Source: Nematostella vectensis (lineage: Eukaryota > Cnidaria > Anthozoa > Actiniaria > Edwardsiidae). Taken from it: DNA of 64,000 nucleotides. Below are positions 13,750 to 23,231 of the stretch, in pieces. A program made the position numbers and the translations under genes. Each line of letters starts with the position of its first letter. Positions within the stretch are counted from its first letter, which is position 1. Under the pieces are notes generated by a model. That model saw nothing but the letters and a program-made list of their open reading frames with translations, searched no databases and was not told where the DNA came from. The DNA lies in assembly GCF_932526225.1 (NCBI RefSeq), contig NC_064045.1:3854498-3918497 (forward strand), given 5' to 3'.

Positions 13750-14003
13750 TTAAAGCCGCATTGTCACCAGTTTACTTCCGGAGGTCCGACGGAAACCTCA
13801 ACCGTTAAAAGACAAAAGAATCTTTTAAAATCCGAGATATTAAATAGGCCATCCGCTCTAAATTATCAATCACATCCTCAAAGAAACTTCCAATAAACAC
13901 ACTGCTTTCAATATTTTGAAATATTTTTCGCGTTTTCCGTTAAAAATCATCGGAGATTTTTACGTAATCGACCGGAAGTAAACTGGTGACAATGCGGCTT
14001 TAA
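13750..14003 (+). mobile_element. MITE family A, copy 1, with perfect 32-bp TIRs
   Basis: TTAAAGCCGCATTGTCACCA plus GTTTACTTCCGG at 13750-13781 is repeated as an exact reverse complement at 13972-14003. The element is 254 bp and has no coding capacity. It interrupts the DIRS-like element: flanking coding frames continue on either side. The ends read TTAA, which may be part of the target site. Related copies lie near 23687, 47985, 49886 and 60338. Confidence 0.9.
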
Positions 14004-14122
14004 CACGCCTTAAAGCTCTAACCGACGGGAAATCAGTGGATACCGCCCTGGCATACAATAGAGACCTCCTGCGCCGCCCACCCCCATCTTTGACTCTCAC
14101 GCCACACTTGTGATGGAGTAGG

Positions 14123-14936
14123 GTGCCTAACGGCTCACTCAACATTGTCGGACGAGTCGGGGAGGTAGACCCCCTTTACTTTATAATGCAAATAACCGTC
14201 GAACCTAACAAGCCGCGCATGTGTCATGACGAGCGATTTCTGAACTTGTGGATAAAGGACTCACCTTTTAAGTTGGACTACCTGACGAATCTCACCCGTT
14301 ACGTCAGTGAAGGACACTCACTACCAGTGCACTTTTGACGACAAAAGTGGGTATGACCACATTCGCCTCCATCCCGAGTCCTTTACCTATTTCGGCCTCC
14401 AGTGGGGAGGATGGTTTTTCACCTATACCACCGTCCCCTTTGGCTGGAAAGCAAGCGCCTATGTGTACAATACTGTTGGCATGACGGCAACTAGCTACAT
14501 CAGGTCCCTCGACGTACCATGTGCCCAGTACATCGACGACCGTCATGTAGGTCAGCCACACCTACCCCGCCAGGACATAGGCAGCCGCCAGCCTTTTTCC
14601 AACCTCCAGCTAGCTGAGATGGCCGCCTACATCGCATGCTCGGTCTGCATTTCTCTCGGTTATTTTATCGGCCTAAAGAAAAGCTGCCTGGTCCCCACCA
14701 CCGAGGTCCGATTCCTGGGATACCTGTGTAACTCAATCAAGCAAGCCTTTTTTCTTCCGCCATACAAAAAGGAAAAATTTGCTCAACTGAGGGAAACTAT
14801 CCTTAACAAGAAAACAGTTTCTCTAAAAAATCTCAAAAAGCTCTCAGGGAAAACCACCTCATTTGCCCTCCTTGTGCCGGCGGCAAAGCTCTACTCCAAT
14901 GAAATGTACCAGAAATCGCCTGCTGGCGCTTCCTAG
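14123..14936 (+). pseudogene. DIRS-type reverse transcriptase, frameshifted
   Basis: Two overlapping frames together encode the RT palm and fingers. The first (to about 14312) has EPNKPRMCHDERFLNLW, and the second carries motif A as FDDKSGYDHIRLHP and the catalytic YIDD box in AQYIDDRHVGQ. An extra TCAC after GAAGGACAC shifts the frame between them. The element's C-terminal frame is lost again near 14920, where one base appears missing and a stop follows KSPAGAS. Enzyme role in an intact element: copies its RNA to DNA before circularisation and recombinase-mediated integration. This copy cannot make a full enzyme as written. Confidence 0.85.
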
Positions 14937-16331
14937 ACAATTGGCAGGGACGTTTATCATGGAGAGACGAAACTCACCTGCCGGTGCATTTGTACTCAGG
15001 TGCCTCAAATTTCGCATGGGGCGGTTGCCTTTTTGTGCCTGGGATGCCTAAAGCGGAAACCAGGGGTTATTGGGACGAAAGTGAGCGGAAACCAGGGGTT
15101 ATTGGGACGAAAGTGAGCGGAAACCAGGGGTTATTGGGACGAAAGTGAGCGGAAACCAGGGGTTATTGGGACGAAAGTGAGCGGAAACCAGGGGTTATTG
15201 GGACGAAAGTGAGCGGAAACCAGGGGTTATTGGGACGAAAGTGAGCGGAAACCAGGGGTTATTGGGACGAAAGTGAGCGGAAACCAGGGGTTATTGGGAC
15301 GAAAGTGAGCGGAAACCAGGGGTTATTGGGACGAAAGTGAGCGGAAACCAGGGGTTATTGGGACGAAAGTGAGCGGAAACCAGGGGTTATTGGGACGAAA
15401 GTGAGCGGAAACCAGGGGTTATTGGGACGAAAGCGAGCGGAAACCAGGGGTTATTGGGACGAAAGCGAGCGGAAACCAGGGGTTATTGGGACGAAAGCGA
15501 GCGGAAACCAGGGGTTATTGGGACGAAAGCGAGCGGAAACCAGGGGTTATTGGGGCGAAAGCGAGCGGAAACCAGGGGTTTTTGGGACAAAAGTGAGCGA
15601 AAGCGACCAATCCCGGAAAGGAAGCTCTAGCTCTCCTTGGAACCCTGAAGAACTTGCTGGGTCCTTACAGAAACACCAGAGTAGATGTGTTTTCAGATAA
15701 CCTCGTGTTGGTTAACAGCTGGGGCAGACAGGTTTCCAGATCCCTTAAGATCTCGAACATAATGAAGGATATCTTCGAGATCTCCGCCGGTAAAAACCTT
15801 TCAATCTCGTTACAGTACATTGCTTCAGAAGCCAACCCAGCCGACGCCCCCTCACGCACCCTCTCGGATCTAGACACCATGTTAAGCCCACAAGCGTCAG
15901 TAGAAACAGCTTTTGGCCCCCATACCGTCGACCTGATATCCCTACCAGAAAACGCGAAGTTCGACCTATCGGGCCGCCGTCTGTGGTTCTTCTCTCCATT
16001 CCCATGCGCAGAAGCCGGAGGAACCAATGTTTTCTCGCAAAACCTCGAACCCTGGGAAAACGCGTACGTTTTTCTCCCTTTCACACTTGTTGGCCCTCTC
16101 GTCAGATACCTCAAAGCCTCGCAGCTGCGTACTTACACCCTTATCGCCTCGGACATTTCTCCAAGAAAGTACTGGTGGCCCCTTGTTACGCAAAACTCCA
16201 CTGCAGCCTTTAAGCTCGGCATCAAGGGCAACAAACACACCCTCCTGTTCCCGTCCAAATCAAGTAACGCTGCGTGGATCGAGAAGCCTTTACAATGGGA
16301 TTTGTGGGTTTTCCGCTTTGTGCAAATGTAA
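14937..16331 (+). pseudogene. DIRS RNase H and methyltransferase-like region, split by a minisatellite
   Basis: Before the array, one frame reads WRDETHLPVHLYSGASNFAW, the start of RNase H; the expected catalytic Asp in the DAS motif is Gly here. After the array the frame resumes as GKEALALLGTLKN, RVDVFSDNLVLVNSW and ANPADAPSR, the remaining RNase H motifs. Downstream, HTVDLISLPENAKFD and WENAYVFLPF resemble the adenine-methyltransferase-like domain found in many DIRS elements, with FLPF where NPPF would be expected. The 32-bp array between the halves breaks the frame. Confidence 0.7.
15053..15596 (+). repeat. 32-bp minisatellite inside RNase H coding sequence, 17 units
   Basis: The unit is GCGGAAACCAGGGGTTATTG followed by GGACGAAAGTGA. 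First and last GCGGAAACC lie at 15053 and 15565, exactly 16 x 32 bp apart. The first unit is ordinary coding sequence of the element (AETRGYWDESE), so the array is an expansion of that codon block. Later units change GTGAGC to GCGAGC in a run from about 15434, showing ordered spread of a variant. As 32 is not a multiple of three, every unit shifts the frame. Confidence 0.95.
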
Positions 16332-16625
16332 GTACACCGGCTTCCCACACGCCGTAGACAATCACTGTCAATGTTTGAATATCTCATTTATTTGCCGTTA
16401 ACAATATATTTCTAGCAACAGGCATATTACTTTGTGTTCTTTTTATTTTTCCTTGCGCATCTCTCACGATTCACACCCCCCTTCTCCACTTAGGTCCTGC
16501 CCCTCGTACCGAGAATGTGGGTCCAGGCGGTTCAATGCCCCGAGTGTAGCTACCCCAACGATTAGACATTCGCCTTTTGTCAGCGCTGTGGCTACAGAAG
16601 AAAGACTGAGCAACATGAAGGCAAA

Positions 16626-17847
16626 ATGACAAAAGTCCCCTTAAATCTTGAAGCCATTGAAAACAGACTCGACGATCTGCGAGGGAAGATCCGCAAAAAG
16701 CCATATCAGAAACAAAAAGCAAGCCTCCAAGTAGAATTTGAGCGTTTTTTGTACTCTCTCCCCTGTCAAAAAACTCTCACATCTGCCTCTCCCTCGGACA
16801 TAACGAGATTTCTTGTCTATAAAGACCGTAAGGGGAGGACCAAAATACACACTCCAAAGTGCAAATACTTTGGATCTACAAGTAAAAGTCACTGAGCATG
16901 CCCTAGCAGATTAGCAGCAGGTACAGTAGACAGCACTATAGGGAAGTTAAGGTCCATCTTTATCGAAGCAGGAAGGGGGGGCGAATGGAACAACATGCTC
17001 GGAGTAGGTAACCCAGCCGCACACCACTCTGTAAAACAGTACCTTTCCTCCGTTCGCGAAGAACAAGCTAGCGCATTAATCTTCCAAAAACAGGCTGTTC
17101 CAACATTCTTTGACAAGATGTCTTAACTGTGCGCATACCTTAAATCTCTAGTGTTTTCCCCGAGCTGCACCGCGCCCCAACGTTACACTTATGTGCGCGA
17201 TATGGCTTTCTTTTGCCTAGACTTTTATACTGGGGATGGGGGCTCAGACTTAGGCAGGGTATTCACGAAAGAAGTCGCACTACTCCCGGACAAGCAAGGC
17301 TTTTTTGTTCTGTCACACTTTTGGAAAGACACTAAGGGGTGGTGGGAAATCCAACACCTTCTAGATAAAAAAGTGTTTAGACAACAAGGTATTCCTCGTG
17401 TCAAACCTAACCGTCTATATAAAACTATGTGATTTGATGGGCATCAACTTGAGGTATGGTTATCTGTTTCGAGTTCTATCCAAAAACAACGAAGTATCAG
17501 ACGATCCCTTCGTGGGTTCAGCAATAGCAAACCGACTTTCTTTACACCTTAAGTCGGCTGGTATTCATAATGGGGAAACGATGCATAGCTTTCGTAGCGG
17601 ATGCTCCATCACTCTCTCACTACTTGGAGTACCTTACGAGGAAATAGCTCGACATGTTGGTTGGTCGTCAGTCGTAACAGCGGAGTACTACACCCAAAAA
17701 GACAAAGTAATGAACGCCGGCACAACAGCCTCAACACTAGCAGCTAGCACAACCCCTTCCATTGGCGAGGCGCCTGCTGCCTCCACATTGACCCGAATAT
17801 TCTCTGAGAAAAACGAGCTCACGGGCCTCTCCTTGGCTTTCCCCTAA
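16626..17847 (+). pseudogene. DIRS-type tyrosine recombinase, broken
   Basis: An N-terminal SAM-like DNA-binding part (16626-16895, with KQKASLQVEFERFLYSLP) is followed after frame breaks by the catalytic part at 17151-17432 and 17398-17847. The latter carries HSFRSG (HxxR), ARHVGW (H/W box) and EYYTQKD with the nucleophilic Tyr. The first catalytic Arg is expected in a GDRGSDL-like motif; here it reads GDGGSDL, so that Arg is Gly. Role in an intact element: strand exchange of the circular DNA copy into the genome. Stops and shifts near 16895, 17120 and 17430 make this copy inactive. Confidence 0.85.
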
Positions 17848-18060
17848 AAGTTCCGCTCAATATCCTTCTCTAGGGGAAAGGGTTTGATTTTCTGAGTTTT
17901 GGGAAAGGTATCCTCTCTTTTTCTGTTCTTTCAGGTAAATCAGCCCTTAGTTTAATAACGTTAAGCTGTAGGTAGAGTCATCCGGGGTCAACTCATTTCC
18001 CATAACTAAACCCCCTATGATCGAGACAATGAGCGGCCTGGTTACTTCAATAAAAATCAT

Positions 18061-18460
18061 TCACTACCTTATTCTGCTTAATTTTCGCGCGTACTTAAAT
18101 TCGTTTCTCGCGATTGCAAAAAAAATCGCGAACTTAAAGACTCGCGAAAAATAAAGACCGCGAACTTTGATCTCGCGAAAATTAATGATAGAAAAATCGT
18201 TGAAGGCTCATCTTTATGTGAGGACATGTATTTCAAATTCAGCTGCCGCTTAGGGACAGCGCGTGGGTTTTTTTTTTATTTCAATTATATTGGCCTTGTT
18301 TCAGGTGTCGGTCACCTTTATTTTCTTGTGAAAACTTGAACCTCAAATAATTCACGAAATTTAATCCCTGCAAACACAATTTTTCTCCGCGATCGCGCAA
18401 TTAAAGACTCTCGAAATGCGCCGAGAAAATTTTCGCGAAATTTAAGATGCGCAAAAATGC
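18061..18460. mobile_element. CGCGAA-rich inverted-repeat element, copy 1
   Basis: The left end reads TACCTTATTCTGCTTAATTT followed by TCGCGCGTACTTAAAT; the right end carries TTTTCGCGAAATTTAAGATG. Many TCGCGAA motifs lie between. The same arrangement recurs at 35951-36247, where the right terminal repeat is clearer. It probably belongs to a non-autonomous DNA transposon family. No gene is seen from 17848 to 19578. Confidence 0.6.
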
Positions 18461-18640
18461 GGTTTGTACAAACTCTGACAAATGACCGAACTTAATCCAC
18501 CAAAAACATTCTGCTACTTCGAAGGGTTTTGTTCTTCGGACTCATTGTTCAATATAAATACCACCACACACTGGCCACTCTACGATTTCAAAGGCTTTTA
18601 AAGAACGAACAATGCAAAGTAAAACAAAATCAAAGGCGAC

Positions 18641-19063
18641 AATTTTGAATGGCATTGGGTTGAAAAAAGAAATGAAAATTACGACTCCGCAAGATAATAA
18701 ATCTGACAATTTTTATTTAAAACATTTAGGTCGAGATATATATTGAAAACACGCAGTCAAAGCATGCGGTTGCTCGTAGTTTAGTCTTGGCTATTTGCTT
18801 TTGTAAGCATTGTTCCCTCAAGAAAAAAGCATTGATATCTGGGTTACTTACAATTTTAAATGGCATTGGGTTGAAAAAAGAAATGAAAATTACGACTCCG
18901 CAAGATAATAAATCTGACAATTTTTATTTAAAACATTTAGGTCGAGATATATATTGAAAACACGCAGTCAAAGCATGCGGTTGCTCGTAGTTTAGTCTTG
19001 GCTATTTGCTTTTGTAAGCATTGTTCCCTCAAGAAAAAAGCATTGATATCTGGGTTACTTCAA
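18641..19063. repeat. Tandem duplication of a 211-bp segment
   Basis: GGCATTGGGTTGAAAAAAG occurs at 18651 and again at 18862, and the sequence between is repeated almost without change, including TCTGACAATTTTTATTT and GCATGCGGTTGCTCGTAG. Near identity suggests a recent duplication or an assembly join. Confidence 0.95.
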
Positions 19064-19539
19064 ATGCATCACTGATAGTTTGATAAATGACCCGTCAACA
19101 GATTGTAACCTGATCTAAACGGTTTATTTTACGAAAATATACTACTCGTGCCGTGCACGAAGCTGTTTAGTATTATGCAAAACGGGTGAGATCGTTCCGG
19201 CGTTCATTTGAAAAAGCAGAAACAAATTAATATTTGTTTATTCAGTACGCACCAATGAAATCGAATGGTTCTAAATATACGGGGATATTTGCATACAGCT
19301 TGTTCGATCCTTTCGGTAAACTCTACTTTGCAAGGATGACAGAAACATCGACGCGGGAAACTGAAACTATCAGTTACGTTTAGTTCAGCGGCGAATTATT
19401 TAGCTTTAAGCTGTTTTCTATCCGAGTTCAAGGAATATTTCTCGACGCGTGAGTTACGGTGTGTAGTTTATAACTGGGTTATAACACGACCTTCTGTCAC
19501 GAACGAGCTACAAGTGCCAAGCGAACAAGAACGTTACAT

Positions 19540-19559
19540 TGTTTACACTGTTTTTGCAG
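19540..19559 (+). promoter_or_regulatory. Possible 3' splice site of a 5'UTR intron before ARL4
   Basis: A pyrimidine-rich TTGTTTACACTGTTTTTGCAG ends at 19559, 19 bases before the start codon of the GTPase. Vertebrate ARL4 genes commonly have an uninterrupted coding exon behind a 5'UTR intron, which fits. It could also be chance. Confidence 0.4.
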
Positions 19560-19578
19560 CTAGAAAAAATAACTGAAA

Positions 19579-20223
19579 ATGGGTAATATGTTCGTGGTTT
19601 CATTTCGTCGATTCCGCCCGATGTTAAAGTTGAAGAGACCGTTTCACGTTGTTATGCTTGGCTTGGACAAGAGCGGCAAAACCTCCATTTTGTACCGGAA
19701 TAAGTTTAGAGAATACGTTAATACAGTCCCTACAACGGCATTCAACGTGGAGACTATTCGTCCGTTTAAAGGAATACGGTTCAAAGTATGGGATATAGGA
19801 GGAAGAGAGCAAAATAGACCACTTTGGAAGGCGTATGCCAGGCAAACGGACGCTGTCATTTATGTTGTAGACAGCACAAGTGCAGGAAAACTTGAAGAAG
19901 CAAGGGACGAGTTATTCAATTTACTGAATTCTGCGCAACTAAACGGTGCTCCTATTTTAATATTCGCCAATAAACAAGACTGCCCGAATGCTATTCCACC
20001 TAGGGAAATAACTCACATGCTATCTTTACACGATTTAAATGCGAGGCATTTATGGTTTGTTCAGCCATGTTCCGCTTTGCTTGGTGAAGGATTATTAGAT
20101 GGACTTCGCGCGTTATCCGAGATGATTGTTCAGTGGAGATTGGACTTGAAAGCTGCTAAAGCGAATAGAAAACGGCGAAGTTTAGCTGCTTCAAGGACAA
20201 ACTCTATTAATAATATTCTCTAA
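19579..20223 (+). CDS. ARL4: ARL4-like ADP-ribosylation-factor-like small GTPase
   Basis: A single uninterrupted frame of 214 residues. ARL4 proteins are GTPases that sit on the plasma membrane and recruit ARF guanine-nucleotide exchange factors of the cytohesin type. Visible features: Gly2 for N-myristoylation; P-loop GLDKSGKT (28-35); switch I Thr52 in VPTTAFN; WDIGGRE (71-77) for switch II; NKQD (131-134); CSALLGEG for G5; and a basic tail KANRKRRS, as ARL4 proteins use for membrane and nuclear targeting. The length slightly exceeds the usual 192-201. The residue after GG, normally the catalytic Gln, is Arg76. It could alternatively be a lineage-specific ARL related to ARL4. The coding region has no introns, as in vertebrate ARL4 genes, so a retrocopy is also possible. 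Confidence 0.85.
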   Translation: MGNMFVVSFRRFRPMLKLKRPFHVVMLGLDKSGKTSILYRNKFREYVNTVPTTAFNVETIRPFKGIRFKVWDIGGREQNRPLWKAYARQTDAVIYVVDSTSAGKLEEARDELFNLLNSAQLNGAPILIFANKQDCPNAIPPREITHMLSLHDLNARHLWFVQPCSALLGEGLLDGLRALSEMIVQWRLDLKAAKANRKRRSLAASRTNSINNIL

Positions 20224-23031
20224 GAGGCAATACATTAATAGAAATAGTAAGAAGAATTTGTTATGATTTCTGAGTATATTTTTTTAACGTCATTGGCTAA
20301 AGTGAATTTAGCTTCACTTCAATTTGTGTTAAATTCAGACGAAGTGTTAAATTCAGCCGGTGTTTATTTATTGGCACATGTAAAATATATTATTTTATTC
20401 TTGAAATATATTATTTTATCTTTATCAATCTTAATATATTAATATTAGTATAAGGAACACAGGCTTCGACTTGTGTAGCGAAATACGTCCTATGTGAAAA
20501 AAACTCCTTTGAATTCGAGAATTGAAATGAAATTGTGAAATATGATATCTTTTTACATACGCACAATTAGTATATAACAGAGTTTTCATAAAACCACCAC
20601 CTGCGTTCAATTTGTAAATAAATAATTTGTAAAATAACTTGGTCAAAACATAATAAATCCCAATTTTATTCAAAATGCCAAGCTCTTTTTTAATAAATGT
20701 CACATAAAAATTTCACAGCTCTACAAATGCGAATAGCATACAATAATAATCTAGAGTAAAAACTTCTTATGAAACAATACCATAAAAACTTGCATACACA
20801 ACAATTTTTCTACCATTCATCTTAAGCATGCATATTCTTAAATAAGAAATTATTTCAAATTTTCAGGGTCCGAAACTCTTACATCAAATGAATGGAAAAC
20901 AGTTATGGCTCTAAAAAACAAATAAAAATTATTTTGAAGAAAATCTAATTTGCTGTATAAGGTATTTGTTCGTTATTTTCCTGGAAACAATAGGGACTTT
21001 TGATAACATATATACATACTATTGAATAAATTCTTTTAATGATCTAGTTTTTTTTAAGTAAATGCCTTCGCCGTAGGGGGGTAAAGAAAGAATGTTTTAA
21101 AATTATAAGCCCATTAAAGTTAATTATTAATGTTGAGATTATATACACTCATTGTCAGTGGATTGGTCATTTTCCAATAAAAAGCATAGAAACTGAAAAT
21201 AAAAAGAGCTTGCGTGCCCTGATTAGAAATTGTTATCTTAATTCTTCAGCAGGTGACTGTTAGATTTCACCGAGAATATTTAGAAAAGTAAAGAGAATAT
21301 ACAGAAAATTCTTTTTTAGTTTGTGTCTTGTTAAAATACAGAGCTTATAACCTAATTTTGATTCAAATGACCGCTCTAGTTCCGCTCTACAAAATGCTTC
21401 GAATAAAAACCACAGAAAAGACGTTAGGTCTGCGGCAGTCAACACTTCCCCACATGTATAATTTAAATTATATTTTTGTACTATAGTAGATTATTGAAAT
21501 GCTTACAATGAAACGTAATGGGAAAACGTTAGCTGAAAGAAAATTTCTTTTTACTTCTTTTATACAGGAAACACATCAAAATAAAAAGCATTTTTCTAAG
21601 AAAACGGAGGCATTCCTCACATACAATTTGAGTTGTGTTTTATGAGAATGAAAATGAAATTTCTTAATGCTTTTCTATTTAATTTCAAACTATCGATGAT
21701 AAATAGAAAATTAACATTTTTGTTATTACCGGGGACGCTACTCAAACGAAGGACACCGAAAATATGACCGCCATTCGAAAAAAAAAAATGAAGGGGGGCC
21801 CGCCCCCCTTATAGCAACCAAAAATAGAGTAACTGTATGAGACATTATCTAAAATACAGGAGAAAATGCCTTGAAAGTCCCTTTTGGGCCCCCTCCTGTT
21901 AAAAAACCTGGCTACGCCGCGGAAGTGATTTTAGATGGCCGCGTTGTTTGAATACGGTAGAAAAGTGCCTGTCTATTTCGGGGTCTAGTTTCTCTTCAAG
22001 GGCCTTCTTAATTGATAAGAGATGTCATACTCATTCTTTTGTTGTTCGGATTCAAATGTCATTCAAATTTTACTAGGCCCCGCGGATAATCCACCACAGG
22101 TATCCCAGGCTAAAGTAATATTCCAACAAGGAATTGACTAAGTTTTCTTGATTGTAAACACTTTGATTTGTAGCTCTATGCCCACAAGGCAGAAGTAACT
22201 CCAATAACAAGGCTTTAATGTCTCACTTAAATGAAAAAAATATTAGCGTCTGACTTTGCGGCGTGTCTACACGCGATATTAAATATGGATGGCACTCACA
22301 ATGGTAATAGGGCAAGATAAGCAACCGCAAAACGAGTAAATTAAAAGTAAAATTTAAACATTATAATTATCAACCAAATTTCAGAGAAACATTTTAGAAC
22401 TGGAGACTTTTTAGATTTTTAAGAAAATTCCACACCCTTCCAACAGAAAGAATGCTATTGAAGTCTATTGAAGTATGGTCTCTTGATATTATATATTGAA
22501 GAATGCTCTACTTGAAGCAATTTGGGTGTTTAGCTTGGTTTCTTTCATATAATTCACTTTATTATATGGCAACAACCACTTCCGGTGGAATGGCCAAAGC
22601 TGATTGGCTGTTGAGCGGTCCGAAAACCTCTAACGCGGTAATTACAAAAAAAAAAAATCCGGACCGACGACTCACTCAAGAAAATCAACAACAAAAGGTT
22701 GTTTTATTACATAAGCTTACATATTTATTTTTTCTTCGATGGTCATTTTACAAATCGACTCATTATTTCGAGATTTGGAGGTGAGCACTCGTGGTTTGTA
22801 AATCCAGAAAGGGTTTCTTCATTCACTTCAGCAGCTTAAGTTGTCCTTCTCGTGTAGATATTAAAAAAAGCCATATAATAAATAACTTATTAAGCTCAGA
22901 TGCTCGGTTAACAGTTTATATTTATTTCAGGTCGGATTAAAGTAAAAATGTAGACACTAGCATTTTTTAAGCATTTCGTTGTCGTCATAATTAATAAACA
23001 ATTATTATTATCATCATCACCATTGCATCAT
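20224..23031. other. Intergenic, no gene seen
   Basis: AT-rich sequence between the ARL4-like gene and the 3' end of NPRL3. It holds likely 3'UTR of ARL4 at its left, a GGCTACG-type repeat at 21790-21922, and otherwise nothing I recognise. Confidence 0.6.
21790..21922. repeat. Dispersed repeat with GGCTACG end (relative at 30031)
   Basis: GGGGGGCCCGCCCCCCTT, then ACTGTATGAGACATTAT, TTTTGGGCCCCCTCCT and CCTGGCTACGCCGCGG match the element at 30031-30195 in order. Such elements with CCTGGCTACG ends are probably short inverted-repeat transposons. Confidence 0.6.
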
Positions 23032-23105
23032 CATCATCAGCATGCCGTGGTAGGATCCTCGTGCTGGAACAGATATAGCACATCTCGGAAATTGTCCATG
23101 AGTTT
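23032..23105 (-). pseudogene. Partial second copy of the last NPRL3 exon
   Basis: On the minus strand this reads LMDNFRDVLYLFQHEDPTTA followed by C and a stop, closely matching [20 protein letters not shown] of the true last exon at 23232-23391. It lies just downstream of the real stop, separated by a CAT/ATC-rich microsatellite (23106-23225). A tandem duplication of the gene's tail is the simplest explanation. Confidence 0.85.
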
Positions 23106-23225
23106 CAGTAGCTGAGATCATAATCACCATCACCGTTATCATCATCACCATCAATATCACCATTATCATCATCATCACCATCATCATCACCACCATCATC
23201 ATCACCACCATTGTCATCACTACCA
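23106..23225. repeat. ATC/CAT trinucleotide-rich microsatellite
   Basis: Imperfect runs of CATCAT, CACCAT and TATCAT lie between two copies of the NPRL3 tail sequence and may have mediated the duplication. A shorter run of the same kind lies at 23005-23040. Confidence 0.85.
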
Positions 23226-23231
23226 TGGCGA

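Larger units (their letters stand above)
13328..17847 (+). mobile_element. DIRS-like tyrosine-recombinase retrotransposon, decayed
   Basis: Order along the plus strand: a possible gag start, reverse transcriptase (14123-14936), RNase H and methyltransferase-like region (14937-16331), then a tyrosine recombinase (16626-17847). RT followed by a tyrosine recombinase rather than a DDE integrase is the hallmark of DIRS elements. Every ORF is interrupted: a 254-bp inverted-repeat element sits at 13750-14003, an extra TCAC breaks the RT frame near 14312, a one-base loss breaks it near 14920, and a 32-bp minisatellite splits RNase H. I did not find the inverted termini or internal complementary region that an intact copy would have, so the outer limits are only those of the coding remnants. 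Confidence 0.85.
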
